Below the pieces are notes generated by a model. It was not told the origin of the DNA. It ran no database searches and saw only the letters and a program-made list of their open reading frames with translations. A stretch of 64,000 bases of DNA from Miscanthus floridulus (lineage: Eukaryota > Streptophyta > Magnoliopsida > Poales > Poaceae). The position numbers and the translations under genes are program-made. The stretch covers positions 84,492,384 through 84,556,383 of the forward strand of contig NC_089587.1 in the NCBI RefSeq assembly GCF_019320115.1. Direction: 5' to 3'. Below, piece after piece: positions 21,053 to 34,589 of the stretch; positions within the stretch are counted from its first letter, which is position 1; every line of letters begins with the position of its first letter.

Positions 21053-21630
21053 TATAAGAAAAATGGACCCTAGGCCAATTTACTTTGGATTTTGGTGTTT
21101 GATGACCAACACAACCAAATTGTACTAATGAATTTATAAGTGATTGTTTTATAGTTCAAATAGGGTGCAAGATGTGACTTGGAAAAAGGCGACATGATGA
21201 TCCGATGATCAACACCATAAGGAAGACCCTAGAAGCATAAGAGAAGACCCAAGATATCAAGGAAAGTCCAAGCACGAAGATATGAACCAAGCCAGACGCA
21301 AGATCACAAAGAAAAGAGCTCATAAAGGTAACCGGACGCTGGTAGCACAGTGATCGGACGCTCCGATCAAGAGGCTCAGCAACAGCAGGCATTAGCAGCA
21401 GTGACTGAACACTGAACAGTAAAGTGACTAGATGCACCGATGGTACTGTTTATCATCACCGGCAACACATTCAGTACTGACCGGACACTGGTAGCAAATC
21501 AATCGGACACATGACTGCAGCGTCCGATCGACTACAGAGAGGTTTCAGAGTGGCAAAATTGTGATTGGAGGCGTCCAGTGACATGTGACCGGACACTGTC
21601 AGCGTCCAATCAGTTGATCGTGGCTCTAAC
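21053..21630 (+). repeat. 3' LTR of copia B, first part
   Basis: Starts TATAAGAAAAATGGACCC, where TGTAAG would be canonical. It contains AGCGTCCGATCGA-type motifs and is interrupted after GTGGCTCTAAC by Tekay B'. The remainder is at 37908-38719. Confidence 0.8.
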
Positions 21631-24600
21631 TGTAACAGAACCGACTAAATCATAAGAACGTAAGTACAAAAACAATCACCAAAGTGATCAAATTCCTGTA
21701 CTTAAGCTCCCATAATCCCGGTAGTCCAGAAATCATGAAGGATTTCAACCAACTCTCAACATACAAACCAAGACTGTAGTGATTCAACACAACACATCAT
21801 TCGTTACAACATTTCACAAGTAGCATTCGGATTACATCCATCAGAGTTCAAATGAAATATTACAAACCAAGTTCAAATTTGCGGAAGCAACATAGTTTAG
21901 TACATAACTTCATAGTTTCAAATACATTGCCAGATCTTAGTCATGTCCCACAAAAGCATCTTTAGGTACGAGAATTAGGAGAGACCACACCCAACGGTCT
22001 AGTCTTCATCCCCAGCCAGGAGAAGGCAATACTTGCAGCAACCAAAATAGAACTGGTCATCTACAACAGGTGGGAGATAAACCCTGAGTACGAGAAGATA
22101 CTCAGCTAGACTTACCCGCCAAAACCAGAAATAAAAGACACCAAGGGTCATGTAAGGCTTATGAAGTGGGCTAGCTAGACATAGTTGCATAAAAGAGCTT
22201 ATGAATATAGTAACCAATTTAAACTTCGCATCAAGTTTATCATCATTTACCAGTCCACTAGATTTGCACCTATACTAGAGCACTCACTTATTAGGAGCAA
22301 ACAATATTAACCATAGCAGGTACAATAAGGCTGTCATCATCATATCATCTTTCAGAACTATTATGTTATTTAGTGTATCTACTTTGGAGATAAGCCCGTC
22401 AAGTTCTCACTAACCGGGAGAGACAGCGACTCGAATCGAATTACAACTTAGCTGAGGGGGTACTCCTAACTCTCACCCTGGCATACTTTGTAGGGGTAGC
22501 CGTGGGTCACCTTCGGGACAACTCAAGAACCAAATTCGTGGGTTTGATCAGCGCCAGCGCTCTTAGGGATTACCCTTCTGCCAGGACGATCAGGACTTTT
22601 AAATCACCTGCCCTTGGACTCACGCCTACAGCTCCCTTCTGAGGCGTACTTTATACTTATCGACTCCCGGCCTGAGGTGAGCTACTTGGCTTCGTGGTCG
22701 GTCTCCAGACCTAGCCAACTAAGAGAGAGGCATGCGTTCAACACGAATAGGAAAGGCTCCAAGATTCAGTCCTTAAGTGACACAGACGGAGTCACTGCAA
22801 ACCGGCAAGCCTCCGCCCGGTCTTCAATTCAAATTAAGACAGGTTCTTTTCCACGATAGCAAATATAGCCAACCGTGCCATATGTATGTCCCTATATCTC
22901 GTAGGTGACAGGAAATCACCCGACTTCTACCGCGTTTAAGCAGGGCTAAGCACTACACGAACCTAAGCTACATAGGATTCAGGGTATCAATATCTGGACA
23001 AGGATTGGATAACCAATGCAGCAAATGTTTGCATCCAACACCTAAACTTAATGCAACAATATATATATGTAACAATAATACTTTAACAGCATTTTAGAAA
23101 TTAGGAGGCTTAATATGCTCTGGGACTTGCCTTTCACAAAGTTGCACGGACGGTGATCCGGGCACTCAACAGCGACCTCGTCTGGCACTTTTCCTGAGGG
23201 CTGCACCTCCTGTACCTCCGGTGTTGGCTGCTGCTGCTCGCTCGGTTCCTCGAATTCCAGTAGTGTCACACCTTCCGGTACACCTATTGCATGCCGATGC
23301 ACAAGATAAATATCATAGATGCATAAGGAATAACATGATGCTTATGATGAATGGATCACAGTAAGTGTTTAATGAAACATCACTGGACACTCATTTACCG
23401 ATTAAGAATAGCTCTATTCAAATCACTTTAAAACATGTATCTAACTTAACTTGAAGAACAAGATCAACTTACCTAACTTGCATAACCTAAGATAAAGATG
23501 CTCATCTTTAGTTAAAGGCCTAACACCTAGGAACATTACCACAAGCTTAGGAAATAGTAAAGGCATACTTAAATCAACAGTTAAAGTTTCATATGCCAAT
23601 GAGCAGTTTCTTAATTTAATCACAATAAGAGTTCTACAATTTCAAATGACTTGCAAGAGGACATTCTGGAAAGCTTATGAAATTCTCTACAAATCATTTG
23701 TAAACATCAAAGCATGATTCTTAAGTTAACCAAATCGAATTAAGGTAAACATAGAATCTGTCTAGAAATGACAGGTTTACTAAATTAATTATTTAGTGAT
23801 GATGCAAAAGCATAATTGGACCAAACCAAGTTTACCAACTTGTTGCACATACCAGAGGAACATCAGAAAGTATAGTGCCAACTTCTAAATAAATTATTTA
23901 ATGCCCTTTTCTAATTTATTTAGTTAATTAGGTGATTAAAGCAATATATAGTAAAACTATTTAGAAAAATCTACAAACATTACAGTAGCTATCTCATGCT
24001 TCACATAGACTACCATAAAAATTTTAAAGCCATTGGGCAAGCAGAACTTGCTGTATCCAAAATAACAGGTGGCATGTCTATTTCTAGCATAATTAGGAAA
24101 TCCAAATGAAAAGTGTCAAGCAACAGATTTCACATTTTTCCTAGCATCATTCTAGTATAAGAATAGCACTCACCAAATTTTACCTTTACTGGATCTATAG
24201 AAAAATTATGAAAATTCACACAAGATCCATCCATGCAAACAAGAGAATTTCCTATCGCCTACATACAGTGTCCAAAATATATGAAAATTTAACTACAAGC
24301 TATTCATGATATGAGCATTACACCATAAAAATTTCATGCCATTTGGAGCTACATAGAAAAAGATATAATTACCCCTATTTCCTTCATGATTAAAAGAGAT
24401 AATTAGCAACTCCATTTTTCATAATAGAACATGGCATAAATTATATTTTTAATATAAACTAGACATTATCATGAACTCAACAAAATTGGAACCACATCAT
24501 TAGAATCTACCAACTAGGAGATACATATTTTGAAAATGTACACAAATCTGTGAAAAAGAATAAACAAAACAAAAATGAAAACCTAACCCTACTGCTGGGC

Positions 24601-26304
24601 CGGCCCGAAAGCACACGGCGGCCCACAACGCATGCGCCAGCAAATGCCAGCATGGCCCAGAAGCGGCGCGGCCCACGCCGGTTCCTGCCTGAGTACGACG
24701 ACTGACGTGCGGGTCCCGCAAGACAGAGAGATAGGCAGGGGAGGAAGAAAGGACAGCGGCGTAGCTCGTCGCCGGTGACAGCTCTGGCGAGGCCATCGGC
24801 GCCAACAGGTTCGACTCACCCATGCGCACCTAGAGGTGCCATCAATTTCAGCTATTACCGTAGCTAGAGGAAATGGCGACGGCCATGGCAGCGCATGGCC
24901 ATGGGTTGGCTGGCTCCGGCGAGGCCCAACCCCGTATGGGTGCGGCTAAGCTCGGTACGAGCTTCCAAAGTTCACTACCAAGCTAACCAAGCACAGAGGA
25001 GGGGATGGGAAGGCCGCGGTGGCAGTTGGCCATGTGGAGCGCCAACTCCGGTGAGGTCCCACCTTAGCGGTGGTGGAGGAAATGGCGAATACGCCCTTAC
25101 CAAGCCCTAATCGACACAGCTGAAAGGTGGAGGAGGTGGAGAGGAACATGACGAAGCTACGAACGAGCTGGCCGATGCGTTTTTACGGTGGCATGCGAGC
25201 ATGAGCTCATCGAAGTCATGATGGCTATTGCTGCGGAGCTATGGGCGAGCGGAGGAAGCCGACGAAATGAAATCAGAACTAATGAGCTGGTTGGCAGGCG
25301 CGCGGGGTGTTGCTCAAGTCGTGGCCGGCCATGCTAGGGCATCCGCGGCGTGTGGCAGCATGAGCAGGAGACCGGCGACAAGTGTCACCCATGCGGTGCT
25401 CATTGTTTGATGGCTGTCAGGTACTGTAGCTCGCATTCAGATGACTTGAACCGCCTGACAGCGCGACTTCAACGTGTTAATACGGCTAAACCGTTGATCC
25501 ATTGCAAAAACCGGGTACATGAAAATTGTAGGCCTACCATCCATCTCCAACTTCTATTCAAGGATCATCGTCTAATTCTCCGTGGATCAGAAGTTACATC
25601 AAGCCAAAGTTGGCTTGATCCAACTGAAACTGGATTTATGACTTAGCAAATTTTCTAAGTGTGAATTCAACATGGAAATATGACTTGTGGGCCTTGTTTG
25701 AACATGTTTTAGCCATTTTCATGAGATGGTCATATTAAGACTTTAGTTCCTTAATAAATTGGCTACAACTTTAGTAAAGGGTGCACAGCTATGCAAGGAC
25801 TCTAGGTTGGTCTTTTGAATCAGTCAAACAGTGGAACTTTAACAGTCATTCTAAGTCAAACCTCCACTAGAGGGCAATTTAGTCATTTTGGTCCACATGA
25901 ACAATGTCCCATCAATTACCCTAAGTGTAGTTAAGGTGTATTAGACCATAATCAACCACTTTACACAAATGCTATACCAACTTCTAATGATCACATGTGA
26001 TGAAGCAACAAAACAATCAATTTCACTCTAATGTTGCAATTCCATGTTTTACATGTTTCATGCCTTTGTTGCAATTTTAACTTGCCACATTCCAACCATG
26101 TTGCCATGTTTCAAGGTATGAGAAACTCATGTTACATTCATGTGTTGCACTACTACCATTCACAAGCAAATCAAGTATGAAACAAACAGAATTGCGAATG
26201 TTGCATATGTATGTTTCAGTGATAATGGCATGATGAGATAGATGATGCATATGTTTATGAAATGAAATGCACTTTTGTGGAAGCCAAACACCTAGGGTGT
26301 TACA
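21631..26304 (-). repeat. Complete (3') LTR of Tekay B'
   Basis: 4674 bp, - strand TGTAACACCC at 26304 to ...GTTCTGTTACA at 21631. It is related to the LTR of Tekay A in several blocks (for example CACGAAGCC...CTCAGGCC). It includes a GC-rich part (24590-25420), an AT-rich part and the small acidic ORF at 23302-23048. The other short ORFs (24500-24829 and neighbours) are chance readings of the GC-rich part. Confidence 0.9.
23048..23302 (-). CDS. LTR-internal small ORF (counterpart of 8050-8211)
   Basis: 84 codons starting MHRHAIGVPEGVTLLEFEE, then a Gln/Pro/Glu-rich part, then CPDHRPCNFVKGKSQSIL and a hydrophobic tail. Shared landmarks with Tekay A are the TLLEFEE start and the PDHRP end. 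It is sense to the element. Near-identical copies lie at 29103-28849 and 34904-34650. Function unknown, and expression not shown. Confidence 0.4.
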   Translation of the reverse strand: MHRHAIGVPEGVTLLEFEEPSEQQQPTPEVQEVQPSGKVPDEVAVECPDHRPCNFVKGKSQSILSLLISKMLLKYYCYIYILLH

Positions 26305-26317
26305 ACCCTCCCCTTAG
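26305..26317 (-). other. Polypurine tract of Tekay B' (unit 1)
   Basis: The - strand reads CTAAGGGGAGGGT directly before LTR start TGTAACACCC. The identical tract of unit 2 is at 32106-32118. It proves the element's orientation. Confidence 0.85.
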
Positions 26318-28788
26318 AAAAAATCTCATCCCGAGATTTGGAAAGCGTACCATTTAGTATAGAAACTTGGATGATTTTTCTTTAAATAATCTTCCCGCTC
26401 CCATGTTGCATCCCGATCACTATGATTACTCCAAACTACCTTGTATAACTTAACTACTCACCTATGAGTCACCCTTTCTTGAGTATCCAGCACTCACACT
26501 GGCTTCTCCTCATAAGAAAGATCAGATTTCAAGTTGATTCTCCTTGTTGCTATTCTTTCCTCGGGAATACGGAGACACTTCTTCAGCTGAGACACATGGA
26601 ATACCGGGAATATAGCTCCCATTTCACGTGGTAGATCGAGTTTATAGGCTACTCTTTCACTTTTCTCAATAATGCGGTAAGGTCCAACATATCGAGGCTC
26701 AAGCTTCCTTTTGATTCCAAAATGTTTTACTCCTTTCATAGGGGATACCTTCAGATAAACATGGTCACCTACTTCAAACTCAATAGGTTTCCTTCTCTTA
26801 TCAGCGTAGCTCTTTTGTCTAGCCTAAGCAGCAGTCATATTCTTCTGTATAGTTTGGACTTGCTCTTTGGCTTCTTTTACAAAATCAATACCATAGAATC
26901 TTCTTTCTCTGGGTTCCACCCAGTTCAAAGGAGTCCTACACTTACGGCCATAAAAAGCTTCAAAAGGAGCCATTTTGATACTCTTTTGATAACTGTTGTT
27001 ATAAGAGAATTCAGCGAGAGGCAACCATTCCTCCTAAGAGCCTTTGCAAGAGATAAGACAAGCTCAAAGCATGTCTTCAAGAATTTGATTAACACGCTCA
27101 GTCTGTCCTAATGTTTGTGGATGATAGGCAGAATGGTGGATTAGATGAGTGCCAAGATTCTGATGTAAGCACTCCCAAAAGCGAGCCGTGAATTGCGGTC
27201 CTCTATCTAAAACAATGGATTTAGGTACACCATGGAGACGTACCACTTGTTGAAAATAAATCTCAGCATAATTGTGAGGGTGATAGGTAGACTTGACCAG
27301 AATAATGTGAGCAGATTTAGTTAGACGGTCTATGATAACCCAGATGGAATCACAACCCTTTTTGGTAGTGGGTAATCCAACAATGAAATCCATGACAATT
27401 TCTTCCCACTTCCAACTAGGAATAGAGAGTGGCTGCAATAATCCGGGCCTCATGTGAATAGCCTTGACTCTGCAATAGTTATATCACCTTGCCACGTAGG
27501 CTGCGATTTCTTTCTTCATCTTGGTCCACCAATAATACAGCTTGAGATCTTGATACATTTTACTGCTACCAGGATGGATGGACAGTCTAGAAGAATGGGC
27601 TTTAGCCATAATTTGATTTCTAAGTTCTTTGTCTTTGGGTACTACAAGCCTATCATTAAACTAGAGAATTCCTTTATCATCGACCCTAAAGTGCTTGGTC
27701 TCTTGCTCTTTCATCTTCCGCTTGATGTGAAACACACCCACATCCATCTTCTGGAGTTTGATAATTCGACTTCTAAGAGAGCAATCCACAGTGATATTGT
27801 GGAGTACTATAGGATGAAGGAGGTGTGCCAGATGAAAGTCTTCACTAACTAAGGAATTGCAATGGGCCTTTCTGCTTAAGGCATCAGCAACCACATTGGC
27901 CTTGCTAGGATGGTAGTGCACTTGAAGGTTGTAGTCTTTGATCAATTCTAACCATCGTCGTTGACGCATGTTCAACTCGGGTTGAGTAAAGATGTACTTG
28001 AGACTTTTATGGTCAGTATAGATGTTGCACACATTACCTAGCAAGTAATGTCTCTAGATCTTTAGGGCATGAACAACCATGGCTAGCTCTAAGTCATGGG
28101 TAGGATAATTGATTTCATGCTTTCGAAGCTGGCGCGAAGCATAAGCAATGACTCGGCCCTCCTGCATAAGAACACACCCCAAACCGGTGCCACATGCATC
28201 ACAGTAGACATCAAAAGGTTTCTCGATGTCAGGTTGTGCCAATACGGGAGCAGAGGTTAGTAAGGTCCACAAAGTGTGGAAAGCTTCTTCACACTTCGGA
28301 GTCCACACAAACTTCTCATCCTTTTGAAGTAGTCGAGTCATGGGCTTGGCATTTTTTGAGAAATTCAGGATGAAGCAACGATAGTATCCAGCCAAACCTA
28401 AGAAACTTTGGACTTCTATGACTGCAGTAGGTGCCTTCCACTCTAGGACTTCTTGCACCTTAGTAGGGTCAACTGAAATTTCATCTCTAGATAACACATG
28501 ACCTAGAAAAGGTATCTTGTTCATCTAGAATTCGCACTTGCTGAACTTAGCATAAAGCTGGTTGTCACGTAATCGAGTTAACACAATTCTCAGATGTTCA
28601 GCATGCTCTTCTACATTCTGAGAATATACAAGGATATCATCAATGAACACGACGACGAACTTGTCCAATTCGGGCATGAATACCGAATTCATCAGGTACA
28701 TAAAGTGTGCCGGAGCATTTGTCAACCCAAAGGACATGACAAGGTATTCAAACAAGCTATAACGAGTAGAGAAAGCTGTCTTAGGTAT
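26318..28788 (-). pseudogene. pol: Tekay B' pol 3' half, unit 1 (RT palm, RNase H, integrase, chromodomain)
   Basis: Starts abruptly in RT at [19 protein letters not shown] (28788), then palm FIDDILVYS (about 28640), thumb/connection FLGLAGYY, RNase H ([24 protein letters not shown]), and integrase with D in VIIDRLTKSAH, D in IVLDRGPQFTARFW and E in QTERVNQ. The GPY/F region KLEPRYVGPYRIIEKSERVAY and a chromodomain-like end follow, before the polypurine tract. Stops: before RHYLLGN (28051-53), KGIL-stop (27661), at the zinc domain and near 27028 and 26822. The KGIL stop is private to this unit; unit 2 has Trp there. Confidence 0.9.
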
Positions 28789-31700
28789 TAATATCTGGAC
28801 AAGGATTGGATAACCAATGCAGCAAATGTTTGCATCCAACAAATAAACTTAATGCAACAATATATATATATAACAATAATACTTTAATAGCATTTCAAAA
28901 ATTAGGAGGCTTAATATGCTCTGGGACTTGCCTTTCACAAAGTTGCACGGATGGTGATCCGGGCACTCAACAGCGACCTCGTCTGCCACTTTTCTTGAGG
29001 GCTGCACCTCCTGGACCTCCGGTATTGGCTGCTGCTGCTCGCTCGGTTCCTTGAATTCCAGTAGTGTCACACCTTCCGGTACACCTATTGCATGCCGATG
29101 CACAAGATAAATATCATAGATGCATAAGGAATAACATGATGCTTATGATGAATGGATCACAGTAAGTGTTTAACGAAACATCACTGGACACTCGTTTACC
29201 GATTAAGAATAGCTCTATTCAAATCACTTTAAAACATGTATCTAACTTAACTTGAAGAACAAGATCAACTTACCTAACTTGCATAACCTAAGATAAAGAT
29301 GCTCATCTTCAGTTAAAGGCCTAACACCTAGGAACATTACCACAAGCTTAGGAAATAGTAAAGGCATACTTAAATCAACAGTTAAAGTTTCATATGCCAA
29401 CGAGCAGTTCCTTAATTTAATCACAATAAGAGTTCTACAATTTCAAATGACTTGCAAGAGGACATTCTGGAAAGTTTATGAAATTCTCTACAAATCATTT
29501 GTAAACATCAAAGCATGATTCTTAAGTTAACCAAATCGAATTAAGGTAAACATAGAATCTATCCAGAAATGACAGGTTTACTAAATTAATTATTTAGTGA
29601 TGATGCAAAGCATAATTGGACCAAACCAAGTTTACCAACTTGTTGCACATACTAGAGGAACATCAGAAAGTATAGTGCCAACTTCTAAATAAATTATTTA
29701 ATGCCCTTTTCTAATTTATTTAGTTAATTAGGTGATTAAAGCAATATATAGTAAAACTGTTTAGAAAAATCTACAAACATTACAGTAGCTATCTCATGCT
29801 TCACATAGACTACCATAAAAATTTTAAAGCCATTGGGCAAGCAGAACTTGCTGTATCCAAAATAACAGGTGGCATGTCTATTTCTAGCATAATTAGGAAA
29901 TCCAAATAAAAAGTGTCAAGCAATAGATTTCACATTTTTCCTAGCATCATTCTAGTATAAGAATAGCACTCACCAAATTTTACCTTTACTGGATCTATAG
30001 AAAAATTATGAAAATTCACACAAGATCCATCCATGCAAACAAGAGAATTTCCTATCTCCTACATACAGTGTCCAAAATATATGAAAATTTAACTACAAGC
30101 TATTCATGATATGACCATTACACCATAAAAATTTCATGCCATTTGGAGCTACATAGAAAAAGATATAATTACCCCTATTTCCTTCATGATTAAAAGAGAT
30201 AATTAGCAACTCCATTTTTCATAATAGAACATGGCATAAATTATATTTTTAATATAAACTAGACATTATCATGAACTCAACAAAATTGGAACCACATTAT
30301 TAGAATCTACCAACTAGGAGATACATATTTTTGAAAATGTACACAAATCTGTGAAAAAGAATAAACAAAACAAAAATGAAAACCTAACCCTACTGCTGGG
30401 CCGGCCCGAAAGCACACGGCGGCCCACAACGCATGCGCCAGCAAATGCCAGCATGGCCCAGAAGCGGCGCGGCCCACGCCGGTTCCTACCTGAGTACGAC
30501 GACTGACGTGCGGGTCCCGCAAGACAGAGAGACAGGCAGGGGAGGAAGAAAGGACAGCGGCGTAGCTCGTCGCCGGTGACAGCTCTAGCGAGGCCATCGG
30601 CACCAATAGGTTCGACTCACCCGTGCGCACCTAGAGGTGCCATCAATTTTAGCTATTACCGTAGCTAGAGGAAATGGCGACGGCCATGGCAGCGCACGGC
30701 CACGGGTTGGCTGGCTCCGGCGAGGCCCAACACCGTATGGGTGCGGCTAAGCTCGGTACGAGCTTCCAAAGTTCACTACCAAGCTAACTAAGCACAGAGG
30801 AGGGGATGGGAAGGCCGCGGTGGCAGTTGGCCATGTGGAGCGCCAACTCCGGTGAGGTCCCGCCTTAGCGGTGGTGGAGGAAATGGCGAATACGCCCTTA
30901 CCAAGCCCTAATCGACACAGCTGAAAGGTGGAGGAGGTGGAGAGGAACATGACGAAGCTACGAACGAGCTGGCCGACGCGTTTTTACGGTGGCATGCGAG
31001 CATGAGCTCATCGGAGTCATGACGGCTATTGCTGCGGAGCTATGGGCGAGCGGAGGAAGCCGAGGAAATGAAAGCAGAACTAACGAGCTGGTTGGCAGGC
31101 GCGCGGGGTGTTGCTCAAGTCGTGGCCGGCCATGCTAGGGCATCCGCGGCGCGTGGCAGCATGAGCAGGAGACCGGCGACAAGTGTCACCCATGCGGCAC
31201 TCATTGTCTGATGGCTATCAGGTACTGTAGCTCGCATTCAGATGACTTGAACCGCCTGACAGCGTGACTTCAACGTGTTAATACGGCTAAACCGTTGATC
31301 CATTGCAAAAACCGGGTACATGAAAATTGTAGGCCTACCATCCATCTCCAACTTCTATTCAAGGATCATCGTCTAATTCTCCGTGGATCAGAAGTTACAT
31401 CAAGCCAAAGTTGGCTTGATCCAACTGAAACTGGATTTATGACTTAGCAAATTTTCTAAGTGTGAATTCAACATGGAAATATGACTTGTGGGCCTTGTTT
31501 GAACATGTTTTAGCCATTTTCATGAGATGGTCATATTGAGACTTTTGTTCCTTAATAAATTGGCTACAACTTTAGTAAAGGGTGCACAGCTATGCAAGGT
31601 CTCTAGGTTGGTCTTTTGAATCAGTCAAACAGTGGCACTTTAACTGTCATTCTAAGTCAAACCTCCACTAGAGGGCAATTTAGTCATTTTGGTCCACATG

Positions 31701-32105
31701 AACAATGTCCCATCAATTACCCTAAGTGTAGTTAAGGTGTATGAGACCATAATCAACCACTTTACACAAATGCTATACCAACTTCTAATGATCACATGTG
31801 ATGAAGCAACAAAACAATCAATTTCACTCTAATGTTGCAATTCCATGTTTTACATGTTTCATGCCTTTGTTGCAATTTTAACTTGCCACATTCCAACCAT
31901 GTTGCCATGTTTCAAGGTATGAGAAACTCATGTTACATTCATGTGTTGCACTACTACCATTCACAAGCAAATCAAGTATGAAACAAACAGAATTGCGAAT
32001 GTTGCATATGTATGTTTCAGTGACAATGACATGATGAGATAGATGATGCATATGTTTATGAAATGAAATGCACTTTTGTGGAAGCCAAACACCTAGGATG
32101 TTACA
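28789..32105 (-). repeat. Truncated LTR of Tekay B', second copy
   Basis: 3.3 kb that matches 22988-26304 of the complete LTR and lacks its terminal about 1.36 kb (equivalent of 21631-22987). It is fused directly to RT of the next unit. Confidence 0.9.
28849..29103 (-). CDS. LTR-internal small ORF, second copy
   Basis: Same 84-codon frame as 23302-23048 with few substitutions (for example FEE to FKE); open in this copy. Confidence 0.35.
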   Translation of the reverse strand: MHRHAIGVPEGVTLLEFKEPSEQQQPIPEVQEVQPSRKVADEVAVECPDHHPCNFVKGKSQSILSLLIFEMLLKYYCYIYILLH

Positions 32106-34589
32106 ACCCTCCCCTTAGAAAAAATCTCATCCCGAGATTTGGAAAGCGTACCATTTAGTATAGAAACTTGGATGATTTTTCTTTAAATAATCTTCCCGCT
32201 CCCATGTTGCATCCCAATCACTATGATTACTCCAAACTACCGTGTATAACTTAACTACTCACCTATGAGTCACCCTTTCTTGAGTATCCAGCACTCACAC
32301 TGGCTTCTCCTCATAAGAAAGATCAGATTTCAAGTTGATTCTCCTTGTTGCTATTCTTTCCTCGGGAATACGGAGACACTTCTTCAGCTGAGACACATGG
32401 AATACCAGGAATATAGCTCCCATTTCATGTGGTAGATCGAGTTTATAGGCTACTCTTTCACTTTTCTCAATAATGCGGTAAGGTCCAACATATCGAGGCT
32501 CAAGCTTCCTTTTGATTCCAAAATGTTTTACTCCTTTCATAGGGGATACCTTCAGATAAACATGGTCACCTACTTCAAACTCAATAGGTTTTCTTCTCTT
32601 ATCAGCGTAGCTCTTTTGTCTAGCCTAAGCAGCAGTCATATTCTTCTGTATAGTTTGGACTTGCTCTTTGGCTTCTTTTACAAAATCAATACCATAGAAT
32701 CTTCTTTCTCCGGGTTCCACCCAGTTCAAAGGAGTCCTACACTTGCGGCCATAAAAAGCTTCAAAAGGAGCCATTTTGATACTCTTTTGATAACTGTTGT
32801 TATAAGAGAATTCAGCGAGAGGCAACCATTCCTCCTAAGAGCCTTTGCAAGAGATAAGACAAGCTCAAAGCATGTCTTCAAGAATTTGATTAACACGCTC
32901 AGTCTGTCCTGATGTTTGTGGATGATAGGCAGAATGGTGGATTAGATGAGTGCCAAGATTCTGATGTAAGCACTCCCAAAAGCGAGCCGTGAATTGCGGT
33001 CCTCTATCTAAAACAATGGATTTAGGTACACCATGGAGACATACCACTTGTTGAAAATAAATCTCAGCATAATTGTGAGGGTGATAGGTAGACTTGACCA
33101 GAATAATGTGAGCAGATTTAGTTAGACGATCTATGATAACCCAGATGGAATCACAACCCTTTTTGGTAGTGGGTAATCCAACAATGAAATCCATGACAAT
33201 TTCTTCCCACTTCCAACCAGGAATAGAGAGTGGCTGCAATAATCCAGGCCTCATGTGAATAGCCTTGACTCTGCAACAGTTATATCACCTTGCCACGTAG
33301 GCTGCGATTTCTTTCTTCATCTTGGTCCACCAATAATACAGCTTGAGATCTTGATACATTTTACTGCTACCAGGATGGATGGATAGTCTAGAAGAATGGG
33401 CTTCAGCCATAATTTGATTTCTAAGTTCTTTGTCTTTGGGTACTATAAGCCTATCATTAAACCAGAGAATTCCTTTATCATCGACCCTAAAGTGCTTGGT
33501 CTCTTGCTCTTTCATCTTCCGCTTGATGTGAAACACACCCACATCCATCTTCTGGAGTTCGATAATTCGACTTCTAAGAGAGCAATCCACAGTGATATTG
33601 TGGAGTACTACAGGATGAAGGAGGTGTGCCAGATGAAAGTCTTCACTAACTAAGGAATTGCAATGGGCCTTTCTGCTTAAGGCATCAGCAACCACATTGG
33701 CCTTGCCAGGATGGTAGTGCACTTGAAGGTTGTAGTCTTTGATCAATTCTAACCATCGTCGTTGACGCATGTTCAACTCGGATTGAGTAAAGATGTACTT
33801 GAGACTTTTATGGTCAGTATAGATGTTGCACACATTACCTAGCAAGTAATGTCTCTAGATCTTTAGGGCATGACCAACCGCGGCTAGCTCTAAGTCATGG
33901 GTAGGATAATTGATTTCATGCTTTCGAAGCTGGCGCGAAGCATAAGCAATGACTCGGCCCTCCTGCATAAGAACACACCCCAAACCGGTGCCACATGCAT
34001 CACAGTAGACATCAAAAGGTTTCTCGATGTCAGGTTGTACCAATACGGGAGCAGAGGTTAGTAAGGTCCACAAAGTGTGGAAAGCTTCTTCACACTTCGG
34101 AGTCCACACAAACTTCTCATCCTTTTGAAGTAGTCGAGTCATGGGCTTGGCATTTTTTGAGAAATTCGGGATGAAGCAATGATAGTATCCAGCCAAACCC
34201 AAGAAACTTTGGACTTCTATGACCGCAGTAGGTGCCTTCCACTCTAGGACTTCTTGCACCTTAGTAGGGTCAACTGAAATTCTATCTCTAGATAACACAT
34301 GACCTAGAAAAGGTATCTTGTTCATCTAGAATTCGCACTTGCTGAACTTAGCATAAAGCTGGTTGTCACGTAATCGAGTTAACACAATTCTCAGATGTTC
34401 AGCATGCTCTTCTACATTCTGAGAATATACAAGGATATCATCAATGAACACGACGACGAACTTGTCCAATTCGGGCATGAATACCAAATTCATCAGGTAC
34501 ATAAAGTGTGCCGGAGCATTTGTCAACCCAAAGGACATGACAAGGTATTCGAACAAGCTATAACGAGTAGAGAAAGCTGTCTTAGGTAT
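32106..34589 (-). pseudogene. pol: Tekay B' pol 3' half, unit 2
   Basis: Near-identical to unit 1: same RT start point, same stop before RHYLLGN (33852-54) and same stop after KNMTAA. The RNase H/integrase reading is longer here (33845-33285), running through [15 protein letters not shown] into the integrase zinc region [19 protein letters not shown] before a stop. DDE residues and the chromodomain are as in unit 1. Confidence 0.9.

Larger units (their letters stand above)
22988..34589 (-). repeat. Two tandem 5.8-kb LTR-pol units
   Basis: Unit 1 is 22988-28788 and unit 2 is 28789-34589, spacing 5801 bp. The same junction, TTAGGTAT(T/C)AATATCTGG, is found at about 28781 and 34582. A third partial unit (34590-37907) is the remaining LTR. 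Confidence 0.92.

Noticed and set aside
24500..25646. Repeated ORFs of 60-150 codons in the GC-rich part of Tekay B' LTRs
   Set aside because: Found on both strands in the same block, lengths vary among the near-identical copies, no family resemblance.
22988..34589. Three independent chromovirus insertions
   Set aside because: No PBS, gag or target duplications at the inner junctions; identical breakpoints show one element rearranged in tandem.
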